Below are positions 50,045 through 59,060 of a stretch of 64,000 bases of DNA, one piece after another. Under the pieces are notes generated by a model. That model saw only the letters and a program-made list of their open reading frames with translations, ran no database searches and was not told where the DNA came from. The stretch is from the NCBI RefSeq assembly GCF_946190275.1, contig NZ_CAMHZQ010000011.1, forward strand, positions 1 through 64,000, read 5' to 3'. How positions within the stretch are numbered: position 1 is the stretch's first letter; each line of letters opens with the position of its first letter. This stretch comes from Streptococcus mitis. GTDB lineage: Bacteria > Bacillota > Bacilli > Lactobacillales > Streptococcaceae. Made by a program: the position numbers and the translations under genes.

Positions 50045-52018
50045 ATGAAAAAATTTTATGTAAGTCCTATTTTCCCCTTAATATTAGGAATAGTGGCGTT
50101 CGGAGTGCTATCTGTGCAACTTGTTTTTGTAACGAATACACTGGTAACGCTATTTCTTTTGCTACTTATTTTGGGTTCATATATTTTACTATTCATCCAT
50201 CAGAGAGACTACTACTCAAGGAGTGAAGTAGAACAAATCCAGTATGTAAACCACCAAGCTGAAGAAAGTTTGACAACCTTGTTAGAACAGATGCCTGTCG
50301 GAGTTATTAAATTAGACTTATCGTCAGGTGAAGTTGAATGGTTCAATCCTTACGCTGAATTGATTTTAACTAATGAAGTGGGCGAGATTGATGTGGCATT
50401 AATTCAAACAATTATCAAGGCATCGGTAGGAAATCCAGGTTCTTATGCTACCTTGGGTGAGACCCGCTATTCAGTTCATATGGACAAGGTGTCTGGAGTT
50501 CTTTACTTCTTTGATGTGTCTGGAGAATACGAAGCGACTGTTGAGTTAGTAACGAGTCGACCTGTGATTGGGATCGTTTCCGTTGACAACTATGATGATT
50601 TAGAAGATGAAACATCGGAGTCTGATATCAGTCATATTAATAGTTTTGTAGCCAATTTTGTTTCAGAATTTGCTGGGAAGCATGCCATGTTCTCCCGTCG
50701 AGTGAGTATGGATCGCTTTTATCTATTTACGGACTACACGGTGCTTGAGGGATTGATGAACGATAAATTTTCTGTTATTGATTCTTTCAGAGAAGACTCG
50801 AAACAGAGACAGTTGCCCTTGACCTTAAGTATGGGATTTTCTTATGGTGATGGAAATCATGATGAAATAGGGAAAGTTGCTTTGCTCAATTTGAACTTGG
50901 CTGAAGTGCGTGGTGGCGACCAAGTGGTTGTCAAGGAAAACGACGAAACGAAAAATCCAGTTTATTTTGGTGGTGGATCTGCTGCCTCAATCAAACGTAC
51001 ACGGACTCGTACGCGTGCTATGATGACGGCTATTTCAGATAAGATTCGTAGTGTGGATCAGGTTTTTGTAGTTGGTCACAAAAACCTTGATATGGATGCT
51101 TTGGGTTCTGCTGTAGGTATGCAGTTGTTTGCCAGCAATGTGACTCAAAATAGCTATGCTCTTTACGATGAAGAACAAATGTCGCCGGATATTGAACGCG
51201 CTGTTTCATTCTTAGAAAAAGAAGGAGTTACAAAGTTGTTGTCTGTTAAGGATGCAATGGGGATGGTGACCAATCGTTCTTTGTTGATTCTTGTAGACCA
51301 TTCAAAGACAGCTCTAACTTTATCAAAAGATTTTTATGATTTATTTACCCAAACCATCGTTATTGACCATCATCGAAGGGATCAGGATTTTCCAGATAAT
51401 GCGGTTATTACTTATATCGAAAGTGGTGCAAGTAGTGCCAGTGAGTTGGTAACGGAATTGATTCAGTTCCAGAATTCTAAGAAAAATCGTTTGAGTCGTA
51501 TGCAGGCCAGTGTTTTGATGGCTGGTATGATGTTGGATACTAAAAATTTCACCTCACGAGTGACTAGTCGGACATTTGATGTTGCTAGCTATCTCAGAAC
51601 GAGAGGAAGTGATAGTATTGCTATCCAAGAAATCGCTGCAACAGATTTTGAAGAATATCGTGAGGTCAATGAACTGATTTTACAGGGGCGTAAATTAGGT
51701 TCAGATGTATTGATAGCAGAGGCTACGGACTCGAAATGCTATGATACAGTTGTTATTAGTAAGGCAGCAGATGCCATGTTAGCTATGTCAGGTATTGAAG
51801 CGAGTTTTGTTCTTGCGAAGAATACACAAGGCTTTATCTCTATCTCAGCTCGAAGTCGTAGTAAACTGAATGTACAACGGATTATGGAAGAGCTGGGAGG
51901 TGGAGGTCACTTTAATTTGGCAGCAGCTCAAATTAAAGATTTAACCTTGTCAGAAGCAGGTGAAAAACTGACAGAAATTGTATTAAATGAAATAAAGGAA
52001 AAGGAGAAAGAGGAATGA
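50045..52018 (+). CDS. gdpP: cyclic-di-AMP phosphodiesterase GdpP (Pde1)
   Basis: A 657-residue membrane enzyme degrading c-di-AMP. Two N-terminal membrane segments (about 8-28 and 31-51), a degenerate PAS domain, a degenerate GGDEF domain and a C-terminal DHH-DHHA1 module. The DHH motif is at 441-443 and [11 protein letters not shown] near the end is the DHHA1 signature. The start at 50045 agrees with the promoter position. It overlaps rplI by 4 bases, the same order as in other Firmicutes. Confidence 0.95.
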   Translation: MKKFYVSPIFPLILGIVAFGVLSVQLVFVTNTLVTLFLLLLILGSYILLFIHQRDYYSRSEVEQIQYVNHQAEESLTTLLEQMPVGVIKLDLSSGEVEWFNPYAELILTNEVGEIDVALIQTIIKASVGNPGSYATLGETRYSVHMDKVSGVLYFFDVSGEYEATVELVTSRPVIGIVSVDNYDDLEDETSESDISHINSFVANFVSEFAGKHAMFSRRVSMDRFYLFTDYTVLEGLMNDKFSVIDSFREDSKQRQLPLTLSMGFSYGDGNHDEIGKVALLNLNLAEVRGGDQVVVKENDETKNPVYFGGGSAASIKRTRTRTRAMMTAISDKIRSVDQVFVVGHKNLDMDALGSAVGMQLFASNVTQNSYALYDEEQMSPDIERAVSFLEKEGVTKLLSVKDAMGMVTNRSLLILVDHSKTALTLSKDFYDLFTQTIVIDHHRRDQDFPDNAVITYIESGASSASELVTELIQFQNSKKNRLSRMQASVLMAGMMLDTKNFTSRVTSRTFDVASYLRTRGSDSIAIQEIAATDFEEYREVNELILQGRKLGSDVLIAEATDSKCYDTVVISKAADAMLAMSGIEASFVLAKNTQGFISISARSRSKLNVQRIMEELGGGGHFNLAAAQIKDLTLSEAGEKLTEIVLNEIKEKEKEE

Positions 52019-52467
52019 AAGTAATCTTTTTAGCAGATGTCAAAGGAAAAGGTAAAAAAGGCGAAATTAAGGAAGTACCAACAGGGTATGCACAAAACTT
52101 TCTTATCAAAAAGAACCTAGCCAAAGAAGCGACTGCTCAAGCGGTAGGTGAGCTTCGTGGTAAACAAAAATCTGAAGAAAAAGCTCACGCTGAGATGATT
52201 GCAGAAGCAAAAGCAATTAAAGCCCAACTTGAAGCAGGAGAAACTATTGTAGAATTTGTTGAAAAAGTTGGTCCAGATGGCCGTACTTTTGGTTCTATTA
52301 CCAATAAGAAAATTGCAGAAGAATTGCAAAAGCAATTTGGAATTAAGATTGATAAACGTCATATTCAAGTACAAGCTCCGATTCGAGCAGTTGGTTTGAT
52401 CGATGTGCCAGTGAAAATCTATCAAGATATTACAAGTGTAATCAATCTTCGTGTGAAGGAAGGATAA
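52015..52467 (+). CDS. rplI: 50S ribosomal protein L9
   Basis: A 150-residue protein with the N-terminal L9 domain ([31 protein letters not shown]), a long connecting helix (residues about 45-75) and the C-terminal domain. Start overlaps the gdpP stop, so translation is coupled. Confidence 0.98.
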   Translation: MKVIFLADVKGKGKKGEIKEVPTGYAQNFLIKKNLAKEATAQAVGELRGKQKSEEKAHAEMIAEAKAIKAQLEAGETIVEFVEKVGPDGRTFGSITNKKIAEELQKQFGIKIDKRHIQVQAPIRAVGLIDVPVKIYQDITSVINLRVKEG

Positions 52468-52510
52468 GTTTACACCTTCTTGACAAGATTGTAAAAGGAA
52501 GGGAAGTCTG

Positions 52511-53869
52511 ATGGCAGAAGTAGAAGAGTTACGAGTACAACCTCAAGATATCTTAGCTGAGCAATCCGTTTTAGGGGCTATCTTTATTGACGAGAGTAAG
52601 CTTGTTTTTGTGCGAGAATACATTGAGTCTCGGGACTTTTTTAAGTATGCCCATCGTTTGATTTTCCAAGCTATGGTCGATTTATCCGATCGTGGCGATG
52701 CTATAGATGCAACAACGGTTCGTACCATTCTTGATAATCAAGGTGATTTACAGAATATTGGTGGCTTGTCTTACCTGGTTGAGATTGTCAATTCTGTGCC
52801 AACTTCTGCTAATGCGGAGTATTATGCTAAAATCGTTGCAGAAAAGGCTATGTTACGGCGATTAATCGCCAAGTTGACAGAGTCTGTCAATCAAGCTTAC
52901 GAGGCTTCGCAACCGGCTGATGAAATCATTGCTCAGGCAGAAAAAGGCTTGATTGATGTCAGTGAAAATGCAAATCGAAGTGGATTTAAGAATATTCGAG
53001 ATGTGTTGAATGTCAACTTTGGGAATCTGGAAGCTCGCTCGCAACAAACGACCGATATTACAGGTATTGCGACAGGCTATCGTGACTTGGATCATATGAC
53101 GACAGGACTTCATGAGGAGGAGTTGATTATCCTAGCAGCCCGTCCGGCGGTTGGTAAGACAGCCTTTGCCTTGAATATCGCTCAGAACATTGGGACTAAG
53201 TTGGACAAAACGGTTGCTATTTTTTCACTGGAAATGGGTGCGGAAAGTCTAGTGGACCGTATGTTAGCGGCAGAAGGTTTGGTGGAATCGCATTCTATCC
53301 GTACGGGTCAATTGACCGATGAGGAATGGCAAAAGTACACCATTGCTCAAGGGAATCTAGCGAATGCAAGTATCTATATCGATGATACACCAGGGATTCG
53401 AATCACGGAAATTCGTTCTCGCTCACGCAAACTTGCTCAAGAAACGGGTAATCTTGGTTTGATTTTAATAGATTACTTGCAGCTTATCACGGGAACTGGG
53501 CGAGAAAATCGTCAACAAGAGGTTTCAGAAATTTCACGTCAGTTGAAAATTTTAGCTAAGGAATTGAAGGTTCCAGTAATCGCTCTAAGTCAGCTTTCTC
53601 GTGGTGTAGAACAACGTCAGGACAAGAGACCGGTCTTGTCTGATATTCGAGAATCGGGATCTATCGAGCAGGATGCTGATATCGTAGCTTTTCTCTATCG
53701 TGACGATTACTATGAGCGTGGTGGTGAAGAAGAGGACGGTATCCCAAATAATAAGGTGGAAGTTATTATCGAGAAAAACCGTAGTGGAGCTCGTGGAACA
53801 GTGGAATTAATTTTCCAAAAAGAATACAATAAATTTTCAAGTATTTCAAAAAGGGAGGAAATAAGATGA
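52511..53869 (+). CDS. dnaB: replicative DNA helicase DnaB
   Basis: A 452-residue hexameric helicase (named DnaC in Bacillus). The N-terminal helical domain is followed by the RecA-like domain with Walker A ARPAVGKT (210-217), LILIDYLQLITG (Walker B) and SQLSRGVEQRQDKRPVLSDIRESGSIEQDAD. Length typical. AAGGGAAG precedes the ATG. It sits in the gdpP-rplI-dnaB operon and overlaps the next gene by 4 bases. Confidence 0.97.
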   Translation: MAEVEELRVQPQDILAEQSVLGAIFIDESKLVFVREYIESRDFFKYAHRLIFQAMVDLSDRGDAIDATTVRTILDNQGDLQNIGGLSYLVEIVNSVPTSANAEYYAKIVAEKAMLRRLIAKLTESVNQAYEASQPADEIIAQAEKGLIDVSENANRSGFKNIRDVLNVNFGNLEARSQQTTDITGIATGYRDLDHMTTGLHEEELIILAARPAVGKTAFALNIAQNIGTKLDKTVAIFSLEMGAESLVDRMLAAEGLVESHSIRTGQLTDEEWQKYTIAQGNLANASIYIDDTPGIRITEIRSRSRKLAQETGNLGLILIDYLQLITGTGRENRQQEVSEISRQLKILAKELKVPVIALSQLSRGVEQRQDKRPVLSDIRESGSIEQDADIVAFLYRDDYYERGGEEEDGIPNNKVEVIIEKNRSGARGTVELIFQKEYNKFSSISKREEIR

Positions 53870-54132
53870 CAGATGCATTTACAGATGTAGCTAAGATGAA
53901 AAAAATCAAAGAAGAAATCAAGGCACATGAGGGTCATGTAATTGAAATGACTTTGGAAAATGGACGTAAGCGCCAAAAAAATAGATTGGGTAAGCTAATT
54001 GAGGTTTATCCATCCCTATTTATCGTTGAATTTGGGAACGTTGAAGGAGATAAACAAGCTAATATTTATGTTGAATCCTTTACTTATTCAGATATCCTTA
54101 CGGAAAAGAATTTGATTCATTATCTTGACTAA
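53866..54132 (+). CDS. veg: Veg-family protein (DUF1021)
   Basis: An 88-residue protein (MTDAFTDVAKMKKIKEEIKA... GHVIEMTLENGRKRQKNRLG) matching the Veg family of Firmicutes. In Bacillus Veg affects biofilm gene expression and is very abundant, with no agreed mechanism. The ATG overlaps the dnaB stop, and a terminator follows at once. Confidence 0.85.
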   Translation: MTDAFTDVAKMKKIKEEIKAHEGHVIEMTLENGRKRQKNRLGKLIEVYPSLFIVEFGNVEGDKQANIYVESFTYSDILTEKNLIHYLD

Positions 54133-54133
54133 A

Positions 54134-54161
54134 GTGAGAAATTTTCTCACTTTTTCTTTTT
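54134..54161 (+). terminator. terminator of the gdpP-rplI-dnaB-veg operon
   Basis: GTGAGAA and TTCTCAC form a 7-bp stem with a 3-base loop and a long T/C-rich tail. The tail runs directly into the candidate com-box at 54164. Confidence 0.88.
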
Positions 54162-54163
54162 TC

Positions 54164-54171
54164 TCCGAATA
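54164..54171 (+). promoter_or_regulatory. probable com-box of cbpD
   Basis: TCCGAATA differs from TACGAATA at one position and is preceded by a T-rich run. It is the only com-box-like element between the operon terminator and cbpD, which is known as a ComX-dependent gene in pneumococcus. It lies about 155 bases before the ATG, because a BOX element is in between. Confidence 0.65.
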
Positions 54172-54196
54172 GTTTAAGTGAAGGTAATCTTCGATT

Positions 54197-54306
54197 TATA
54201 CTCTTCGAAAATCAAATTCAAACCACGTCAGCTTCGCCTTGCCGTACTCAAGTACAGCCTGCGCCTAGCTTCCTAGTTTGCTCTTTGATTTTCATTGAGT
54301 ACTATA
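54197..54306. repeat. BOX element (boxA + boxC, no boxB)
   Basis: The boxA part contains ATACTCTTCGAAAATC and CGTCAGCTTCGCCTTGCCGTA, which matches the reverse of the BOX-A1R primer sequence with one change. The boxC part ends in GCTTCCTAGTTTGCTCTTTG and ATTTTCATTGAGTACTATA. The ends are inverted (TATACTC.../...GAGTACTATA). The stem-forming repeat lies in the cbpD leader, where BOX elements often sit. Confidence 0.88.
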
Positions 54307-54324
54307 CTATTTCAAGGAGGAAGA

Positions 54325-55443
54325 ATGAAAATTTTACCGTTTATAGCAAGAGGGACAAGTTATTGTTTGAAGATGTCAGTTAAAAAGGTTGTTCCTTTTT
54401 TAGTAGTAGGATTGATGCTAGCAGCGGGTGATAGTGTCTATGCCTATTCTGGAGGGAATGGATCGATTGCGCGAGGGGATGATTATCCTGTTTATTATAA
54501 AAATGGGAGCCAGGAGATTGATAAGTGGCGCATGTATTCTCGTCAGTGTACTTCTTTTGCAGCCTTTCGTTTGAGTAATGTCAATGGTTTTGAGATTCCA
54601 AGGGCTTATGGAAATGCGAATGAATGGGGGCATCGTGCTCGTCGTGAAGGCTATCGTGTAGATAATACACCGACGATTGGCTCCATTGCTTGGTCGACTG
54701 CAGGAACTTATGGGCATGTTGCCTGGGTGTCAAATGTAATGGGAGATCAGATTGAGATCGAGGAATATAACTATGGTTATACAGAAGCCTATAATAAACG
54801 AATTATAAAAGCAAATACGATGACAGGATTTATTCATTTTAAAGATTTGGCTGGTGGCAGTGTTGGGAATAGTCAAACCTCAGTTTCAACAGGAGGAACA
54901 CATTATTTCAAGTCTAAGTCTGCTATCAAAAATCAGCCATTAGCTAGCGCAACTGCGATTGATTACTATTATCCTGGGGAGAATGTTCATTATGATCAAA
55001 TTCTTGAAAAAGATGGATACAAGTGGTTGAGTTATACGGCTTATAACGGAAGTCGTCGCTATATCCAGCTAGAGGGTGTGACTTCTTCACAGAATTATCA
55101 GAACCAATCAGGAAATAGTTCTAATTATAGCTCAAATACTGGATTGACTGTCGGTTGGAAGAAAATAAATGGTAGTTGGTATCATTTCAAATCAAATGGT
55201 TCTAAATCAACGGGATGGCTGAAAGATGGTTCTAGCTGGTATTATTTGAAATCATCTGGTGAAATGCAGACAGGATGGTTAAAGGAGAATGGCTCGTGGT
55301 ATTATCTAGATAGTTCAGGGGCAATGAAAACAGGTTGGTATCAAGTCTCAGGTAAGTGGTATTATTCTTACTCTTCAGGCGTCTTAGCTGTCAATACGAC
55401 GGTAGATGGCTACAGAGTAAACAGTGACGGAGAACGAGTATAG
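54325..55443 (+). CDS. cbpD: choline-binding murein hydrolase CbpD
   Basis: A 372-residue fratricin released during competence to lyse non-competent relatives. The start at 54325 has AAGGAGG before it. Signal peptide 1-40 (ends VYA), CHAP domain with Cys75 (SRQCTSF) and His131 (YGHVAWV), a single SH3b domain (about 192-251), then a choline-binding tail of four W/Y-rich repeats (about 275-372, for example TGWLKDGSSWYYL). Pneumococcal CbpD is about 448 residues with two SH3b domains, so this is a shorter, mitis-type form. Choline binding targets teichoic acids. Confidence 0.93.
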   Translation: MKILPFIARGTSYCLKMSVKKVVPFLVVGLMLAAGDSVYAYSGGNGSIARGDDYPVYYKNGSQEIDKWRMYSRQCTSFAAFRLSNVNGFEIPRAYGNANEWGHRARREGYRVDNTPTIGSIAWSTAGTYGHVAWVSNVMGDQIEIEEYNYGYTEAYNKRIIKANTMTGFIHFKDLAGGSVGNSQTSVSTGGTHYFKSKSAIKNQPLASATAIDYYYPGENVHYDQILEKDGYKWLSYTAYNGSRRYIQLEGVTSSQNYQNQSGNSSNYSSNTGLTVGWKKINGSWYHFKSNGSKSTGWLKDGSSWYYLKSSGEMQTGWLKENGSWYYLDSSGAMKTGWYQVSGKWYYSYSSGVLAVNTTVDGYRVNSDGERV

Positions 55444-55448
55444 AAAAT

Positions 55449-55477
55449 GGGAGTAGGAAATTTTTCCTGCTCTTTTC
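55449..55477 (+). terminator. cbpD terminator
   Basis: GAGTAGGAAA and TTTCCTGCTC form a stem with one mismatch, then TTTT. It begins 6 bases past the stop. Confidence 0.8.
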
Positions 55478-55491
55478 TGTAAGCAGTTTCC

Positions 55492-55520
55492 TTGACTTTT
55501 TTTTTGTTTTGCGCTATCAT
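55492..55520 (+). promoter_or_regulatory. promoter of the thiamine-type ABC operon
   Basis: TTGACT (55492-55497), 17 bases, then TATCAT (55515-55520). The start site would be near 55527, upstream of the riboswitch. Confidence 0.7.
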
Positions 55521-55535
55521 ATGTCCATATAATAT

Positions 55536-55616
<81 letters not shown>

Positions 55617-55632
55617 ACTTAGTCTATTCTTG

Positions 55633-55663
55633 ACCTTTCCCATATATGGTAAAGGTTTTTCTT
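55633..55663 (+). terminator. riboswitch-controlled terminator
   Basis: ACCTTTCC (55633-55640) and GGTAAAGGT (55648-55656) form a hairpin followed by TTTTCTTTTT. Its left side and loop, TCCCATATAT (55638-55647), are exactly complementary to ATATATGGGA at 55532-55541, giving a 10-bp alternative (antiterminator) pairing. Confidence 0.85.
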
Positions 55664-55696
55664 TTTGTCAAAGGAAAACGAGAAGAGGAGGTTTTT

Positions 55697-55987
55697 ATGA
55701 AAGCAAGCATTGCCTTGCAAGTTTTACCCTTATCACAGGGGATTGATCGGATAGCTGTTATCGATCAAGTCATTGCTTATCTACAAGCTCAAGAAGTGAC
55801 GATGGTGGTGACACCATTTGAAACGGTCTTGGAAGGGGAGTTTGATGAGCTCATGCGCATTCTCAAAGAAGCGCTGGAAGTAGCAGGGCAGGAGGCAGAT
55901 AATGTCTTTGCCAATGTCAAAATAAATGTAGGAGAGATTTTAAGTATTGATGAGAAACTTGAAAAGTATACTGAGACGACACATTAG
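55697..55987 (+). CDS. thiamine-binding protein, YkoF/MTH1187 (DUF77) family
   Basis: A 96-residue protein; AGAGGAGG precedes the ATG at 55697, so an upstream in-frame ATG is rejected. The sequence MKASIALQVLPLSQG...VIAYLQAQEVTMVVTPFETVLEGEFDELM is typical of the MTH1187/YkoF-like fold, some members of which bind thiamine. It is the first gene behind the TPP riboswitch and overlaps the permease gene. Confidence 0.85.
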   Translation: MKASIALQVLPLSQGIDRIAVIDQVIAYLQAQEVTMVVTPFETVLEGEFDELMRILKEALEVAGQEADNVFANVKINVGEILSIDEKLEKYTETTH

Positions 55988-56708
55988 TCTATTGGGCTTT
56001 CTGGGAGTCTTGTCAATCTGGCAGTTAGCAGGTTTTCTTAAACTTCTCCCCAAGTTTATCCTGCCGACACCTTTTGAAATTCTTCAGGCCTTTGTTCGTG
56101 ACAGAGAATTTCTCTGGCACCATAGCTGGGCGACCTTGAGAGTGGCTTTATTGGGACTGATTTTGGGAGTCTTGATTGCCTGTCTCATGGCTGTACTTAT
56201 GGATAGTTTGACTTGGCTCAATGACCTGATTTACCCTATGATGGTGGTTGTTCAGACCATTCCGACCATTGCCATAGCTCCTATCTTGGTCTTGTGGCTA
56301 GGTTATGGGATTTTGCCCAAGATTGTCTTGATTATCTTAACGACAACCTTTCCTATCATCGTCAGCATTTTGGACGGTTTTAGGCATTGTGACAAGGATA
56401 TGCTGACCTTGTTTAGTCTGATGCGGGCCAAGCCTTGGCAAATCCTGTGGCATTTTAAAATCCCAGTCAGCCTGCCTTACTTTTATGCAGGTCTGAGGGT
56501 CAGTGTCTCCTACGCCTTTATCACAACAGTAGTATCTGAGTGGTTGGGAGGCTTTGAAGGACTAGGTGTCTACATGATTCAGTCCAAGAAACTGTTTCAG
56601 TATGATACCATGTTTGCTATTATTATTCTGGTATCGATTATCAGCCTTTTGGGTATGAAGTTGGTCGATATTAGTGAAAAATATGTTATTAAATGGAAAC
56701 GTTCGTAG
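55950..56708 (+). CDS. thiX: thiamine-precursor ABC transporter permease
   Basis: A 252-residue BPD-type permease with about six membrane segments and the EAA-like loop (DMLTLFSLMRAKPWQILWHFKIPVSLPYFYAGLRVS). ATG at 55950 overlaps the previous gene by 38 bases; a TTG at 55947 is also possible. Riboswitch control and the NMT1-type binding protein next door point to a thiamine precursor (HMP or formylaminopyrimidine). Confidence 0.88.
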   Translation: MRNLKSILRRHISLLGFLGVLSIWQLAGFLKLLPKFILPTPFEILQAFVRDREFLWHHSWATLRVALLGLILGVLIACLMAVLMDSLTWLNDLIYPMMVVVQTIPTIAIAPILVLWLGYGILPKIVLIILTTTFPIIVSILDGFRHCDKDMLTLFSLMRAKPWQILWHFKIPVSLPYFYAGLRVSVSYAFITTVVSEWLGGFEGLGVYMIQSKKLFQYDTMFAIIILVSIISLLGMKLVDISEKYVIKWKRS

Positions 56709-56746
56709 AATAAGAATGTTTCTGAAAAAGAAAAGAGGAAATCAAA

Positions 56747-57754
56747 ATGAAGAAAACATGGAAAGTGTTTTTAACTGTTTTAACAGCTCTTGTAGCTGTT
56801 GTGCTTGTGGCCTGTGGTCAAGGAACTGCTTCTAAGGATAACAAAGAGGCAGAACTTAAGAAAATCGACTTTATCCTAGACTGGACACCAAATACCAACC
56901 ACACAGGGCTTTATGTTGCCAAGGAAAAAGGTTATTTCAAAGAGGCTGGAGTGGATGTTGATTTGAAATTACCACCAGAAGAAAGTTCTTCTGATTTGGT
57001 TATTAACGGAAAGGCACCATTTGCAGTTTATTTCCAAGACTACATGGCTAAGAAATTGGAAAAAGGGGCAGGAATTACTGCCGTTGCAGCTATCGTAGAG
57101 CACAATACATCAGGAATTATCTCTCGTAAATCTGACAATGTAGCTAGTCCAAAGGACTTGGTTGGTAAGAAATACGGAACTTGGAATGACCCAACTGAAC
57201 TTGCTATGTTGAAAACCTTGGTAGAATCACAAGGTGGAGACTTTGAGAAGGTTGAAAAAGTACCAAATAACGACTCAAACTCAATCACACCGATTGCCAA
57301 TGGCGTCTTTGATACTGCTTGGATCTACTACGGTTGGGATGGTATCCTTGCTAAATCACAAGGTGTAGATGCTAACTTCATGTACTTGAAAGACTATGTC
57401 AAGGAGTTTGACTACTATTCACCAGTTATCATCGCAAACAATGACTATCTGAAAGACAACAAAGAAGAAGCTCGCAAAGTTATCCAAGCTATCAAAAAAG
57501 GCTACCAATATGCTATGGAGCATCCAGAAGAAGCAGCTGATATCCTCATCAAGAATGCACCTGAACTTCAGGAAAAACGTGACTTTGTCATCGAATCTCA
57601 AAAATACTTGTCAAAAGAATATGCAAGCGACAAGGAAAAATGGGGTCAATTTGACGCAGCTCGCTGGAATGCCTTCTACAAATGGGATAAAGAAAATGGT
57701 ATCCTTAAAGAAGACTTGACAGACAAAGGCTTCACCAACGAATTTGTGAAATAA
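56747..57754 (+). CDS. thiY: thiamine-precursor ABC transporter binding lipoprotein
   Basis: A 335-residue lipoprotein: signal segment 1-22 and lipobox LVAC with the lipidated cysteine at 23. The mature part is an NMT1/THI5 domain (KIDFILDWTPNTNHTGLYVAKEKGYFKEAGVDVDL), a family that binds pyrimidine precursors of thiamine. Its stop overlaps the ATPase start by 1 base (TAATG). Confidence 0.9.
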   Translation: MKKTWKVFLTVLTALVAVVLVACGQGTASKDNKEAELKKIDFILDWTPNTNHTGLYVAKEKGYFKEAGVDVDLKLPPEESSSDLVINGKAPFAVYFQDYMAKKLEKGAGITAVAAIVEHNTSGIISRKSDNVASPKDLVGKKYGTWNDPTELAMLKTLVESQGGDFEKVEKVPNNDSNSITPIANGVFDTAWIYYGWDGILAKSQGVDANFMYLKDYVKEFDYYSPVIIANNDYLKDNKEEARKVIQAIKKGYQYAMEHPEEAADILIKNAPELQEKRDFVIESQKYLSKEYASDKEKWGQFDAARWNAFYKWDKENGILKEDLTDKGFTNEFVK

Positions 57755-58482
57755 TGACAGAAATAAGACTAGAACACGTCAGTTATGCTTATGGCGAAGA
57801 GAGGATTTTAGAGGACATCAATCTGAAAGTCACCTCAGGTGAAGTGGTCTCTATCTTAGGCCCAAGTGGTGTAGGAAAGACCACCCTCTTTAATCTGATC
57901 GCTGGGATTTTAGAAGTTCAGTCAGGGAGAATTGTCCTTGATGGTGAAGAAAATCCCAAGGGGCGCGTGAGTTATATGTTGCAAAAGGATCTGCTCTTGG
58001 AGCACAAGACGGTGCTTGGTAATATCATTCTGCCCCTCTTGATTCAAAAAGTGGATAAGGCGGAAGCCATTGCCCGCGCAGATGAAATTCTTGCGACCTT
58101 CCAGTTGACAGCTGTAAGAGATAAATACCCTCATGAACTCAGTGGTGGGATGCGCCAGCGTGTAGCCTTGCTCCGAACCTACCTTTTCGGGCACAAGCTC
58201 TTTCTCTTAGACGAGGCCTTCAGCGCCTTGGATGAGATGACCAAGATGGAACTACACGCTTGGTATCTTGATATTCACAAGCAGTTGCAGCTAACAACCT
58301 TGATTATTACTCACAGTATCGAGGAGGCCCTCAGTCTCAGCGACCGCATCTATATCTTGAAAAATCGCCCTGGGCAGATTGTTTCAGAAATTAAACTAGA
58401 TTGGTCTGAAGATGAGGATAAGGAAGTCCAAAAGATTGCCTACAAACGTCAAATCTTGGCAGAATTAGGCTTAGATAAGTAG
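57754..58482 (+). CDS. thiZ: thiamine-precursor ABC transporter ATPase
   Basis: A 242-residue ABC ATPase with Walker A GPSGVGKT (36-43), signature LSGGMRQRVALLRTYL, Walker B LFLLDEAFSALDE and switch His in ITHSIEEAL. Nitrate/taurine-type family. Last gene of the riboswitch operon. Confidence 0.93.
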   Translation: MTEIRLEHVSYAYGEERILEDINLKVTSGEVVSILGPSGVGKTTLFNLIAGILEVQSGRIVLDGEENPKGRVSYMLQKDLLLEHKTVLGNIILPLLIQKVDKAEAIARADEILATFQLTAVRDKYPHELSGGMRQRVALLRTYLFGHKLFLLDEAFSALDEMTKMELHAWYLDIHKQLQLTTLIITHSIEEALSLSDRIYILKNRPGQIVSEIKLDWSEDEDKEVQKIAYKRQILAELGLDK

Positions 58483-58488
58483 AAAAAT

Positions 58489-58529
58489 AGGGAGTTGGTG
58501 AAGATTATCCTTTACCAGCGCCCTTTTTC
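58489..58529 (+). terminator. terminator of the thiamine operon
   Basis: AGGG...CCCT with inner TTGGTGAAG/CCTTTACCAG arms forms a long imperfect stem ending in a T-run, just past the thiZ stop. Confidence 0.75.
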
Positions 58530-58552
58530 TTTTAAAAATAAGAAAATTTCGG

Positions 58553-58575
58553 TATAATAGTCAAAGATAGTCAAG
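58553..58575 (+). promoter_or_regulatory. ctsR-clpC promoter with CtsR operator
   Basis: TATAAT (58553-58558) is followed at once by AGTCAAA-GAT-AGTCAAG (58559-58575), the heptad direct repeat with a 3-base spacer bound by CtsR. Binding would block this promoter, giving autorepression relieved by heat stress. Confidence 0.9.
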
Positions 58576-58600
58576 GTTTAAAGAGAGAGGTGGGTTTGTA

Positions 58601-59059
58601 ATGAGATTTAAAAATACATCGGATCATATTGAGGCCTACATCAAGGCGATTTTAGATCAATCTGGTATTGTGGAGTTGCAACGTAGTCAGTTGGCAGATA
58701 CCTTTCAGGTTGTTCCCAGTCAGATTAACTATGTGATCAAGACACGCTTTACGGAAAGTAGAGGCTACTTGGTTGAAAGTAAGCGTGGTGGCGGAGGCTA
58801 TATTCGTATAGGACGGATTGAGTTTTCTAGTCATCATGAAATGCTCCGCGATTTGCTTTACTCGATTGGTGAGCGGGTCAGTCAAGAAATTTATGAGGAT
58901 ATTCTACAGCTTTTGGTTGAGCAGGAATTGATGACCAAGCAGGAGATGAATTTGCTGGTAGCAGTAGCTTTGGATCGCGTTCTAGGAGAAGAAGCTCCAG
59001 TTGTTCGTGCAAACATGCTACGACAGGTCATACAAGAGGTAGATAGAAAAGGGAAGTAA
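58601..59059 (+). CDS. ctsR: class III stress-gene repressor CtsR
   Basis: A 152-residue winged helix-turn-helix repressor. The N-terminal half MRFKNTSDHIEAYIKAIL...RSQLADTFQVVPSQINYVIKTRF and the glycine-rich wing RGGGGYIRI are diagnostic. The C-terminal dimer domain follows. It represses itself, clpC and other clp genes. GAGAGAGGTGGG precedes the ATG. clpC starts 1 base after the stop. Confidence 0.96.
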   Translation: MRFKNTSDHIEAYIKAILDQSGIVELQRSQLADTFQVVPSQINYVIKTRFTESRGYLVESKRGGGGYIRIGRIEFSSHHEMLRDLLYSIGERVSQEIYEDILQLLVEQELMTKQEMNLLVAVALDRVLGEEAPVVRANMLRQVIQEVDRKGK

Positions 59060-59060
59060 G

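Noticed and set aside
54197..54306. RUP element instead of BOX
   Set aside because: The internal CGTCAGCTTCGCCTTGCCGTA and the ATACTCTTCGAAAATC start match boxA; the RUP pattern is not present.
58801..58808. TATTCGTA in ctsR, a reverse-strand match to the com-box
   Set aside because: It lies inside coding sequence, points to no gene on the minus strand and has no T-rich upstream context, so it is probably chance. The same applies to a match in clpC near 60660.
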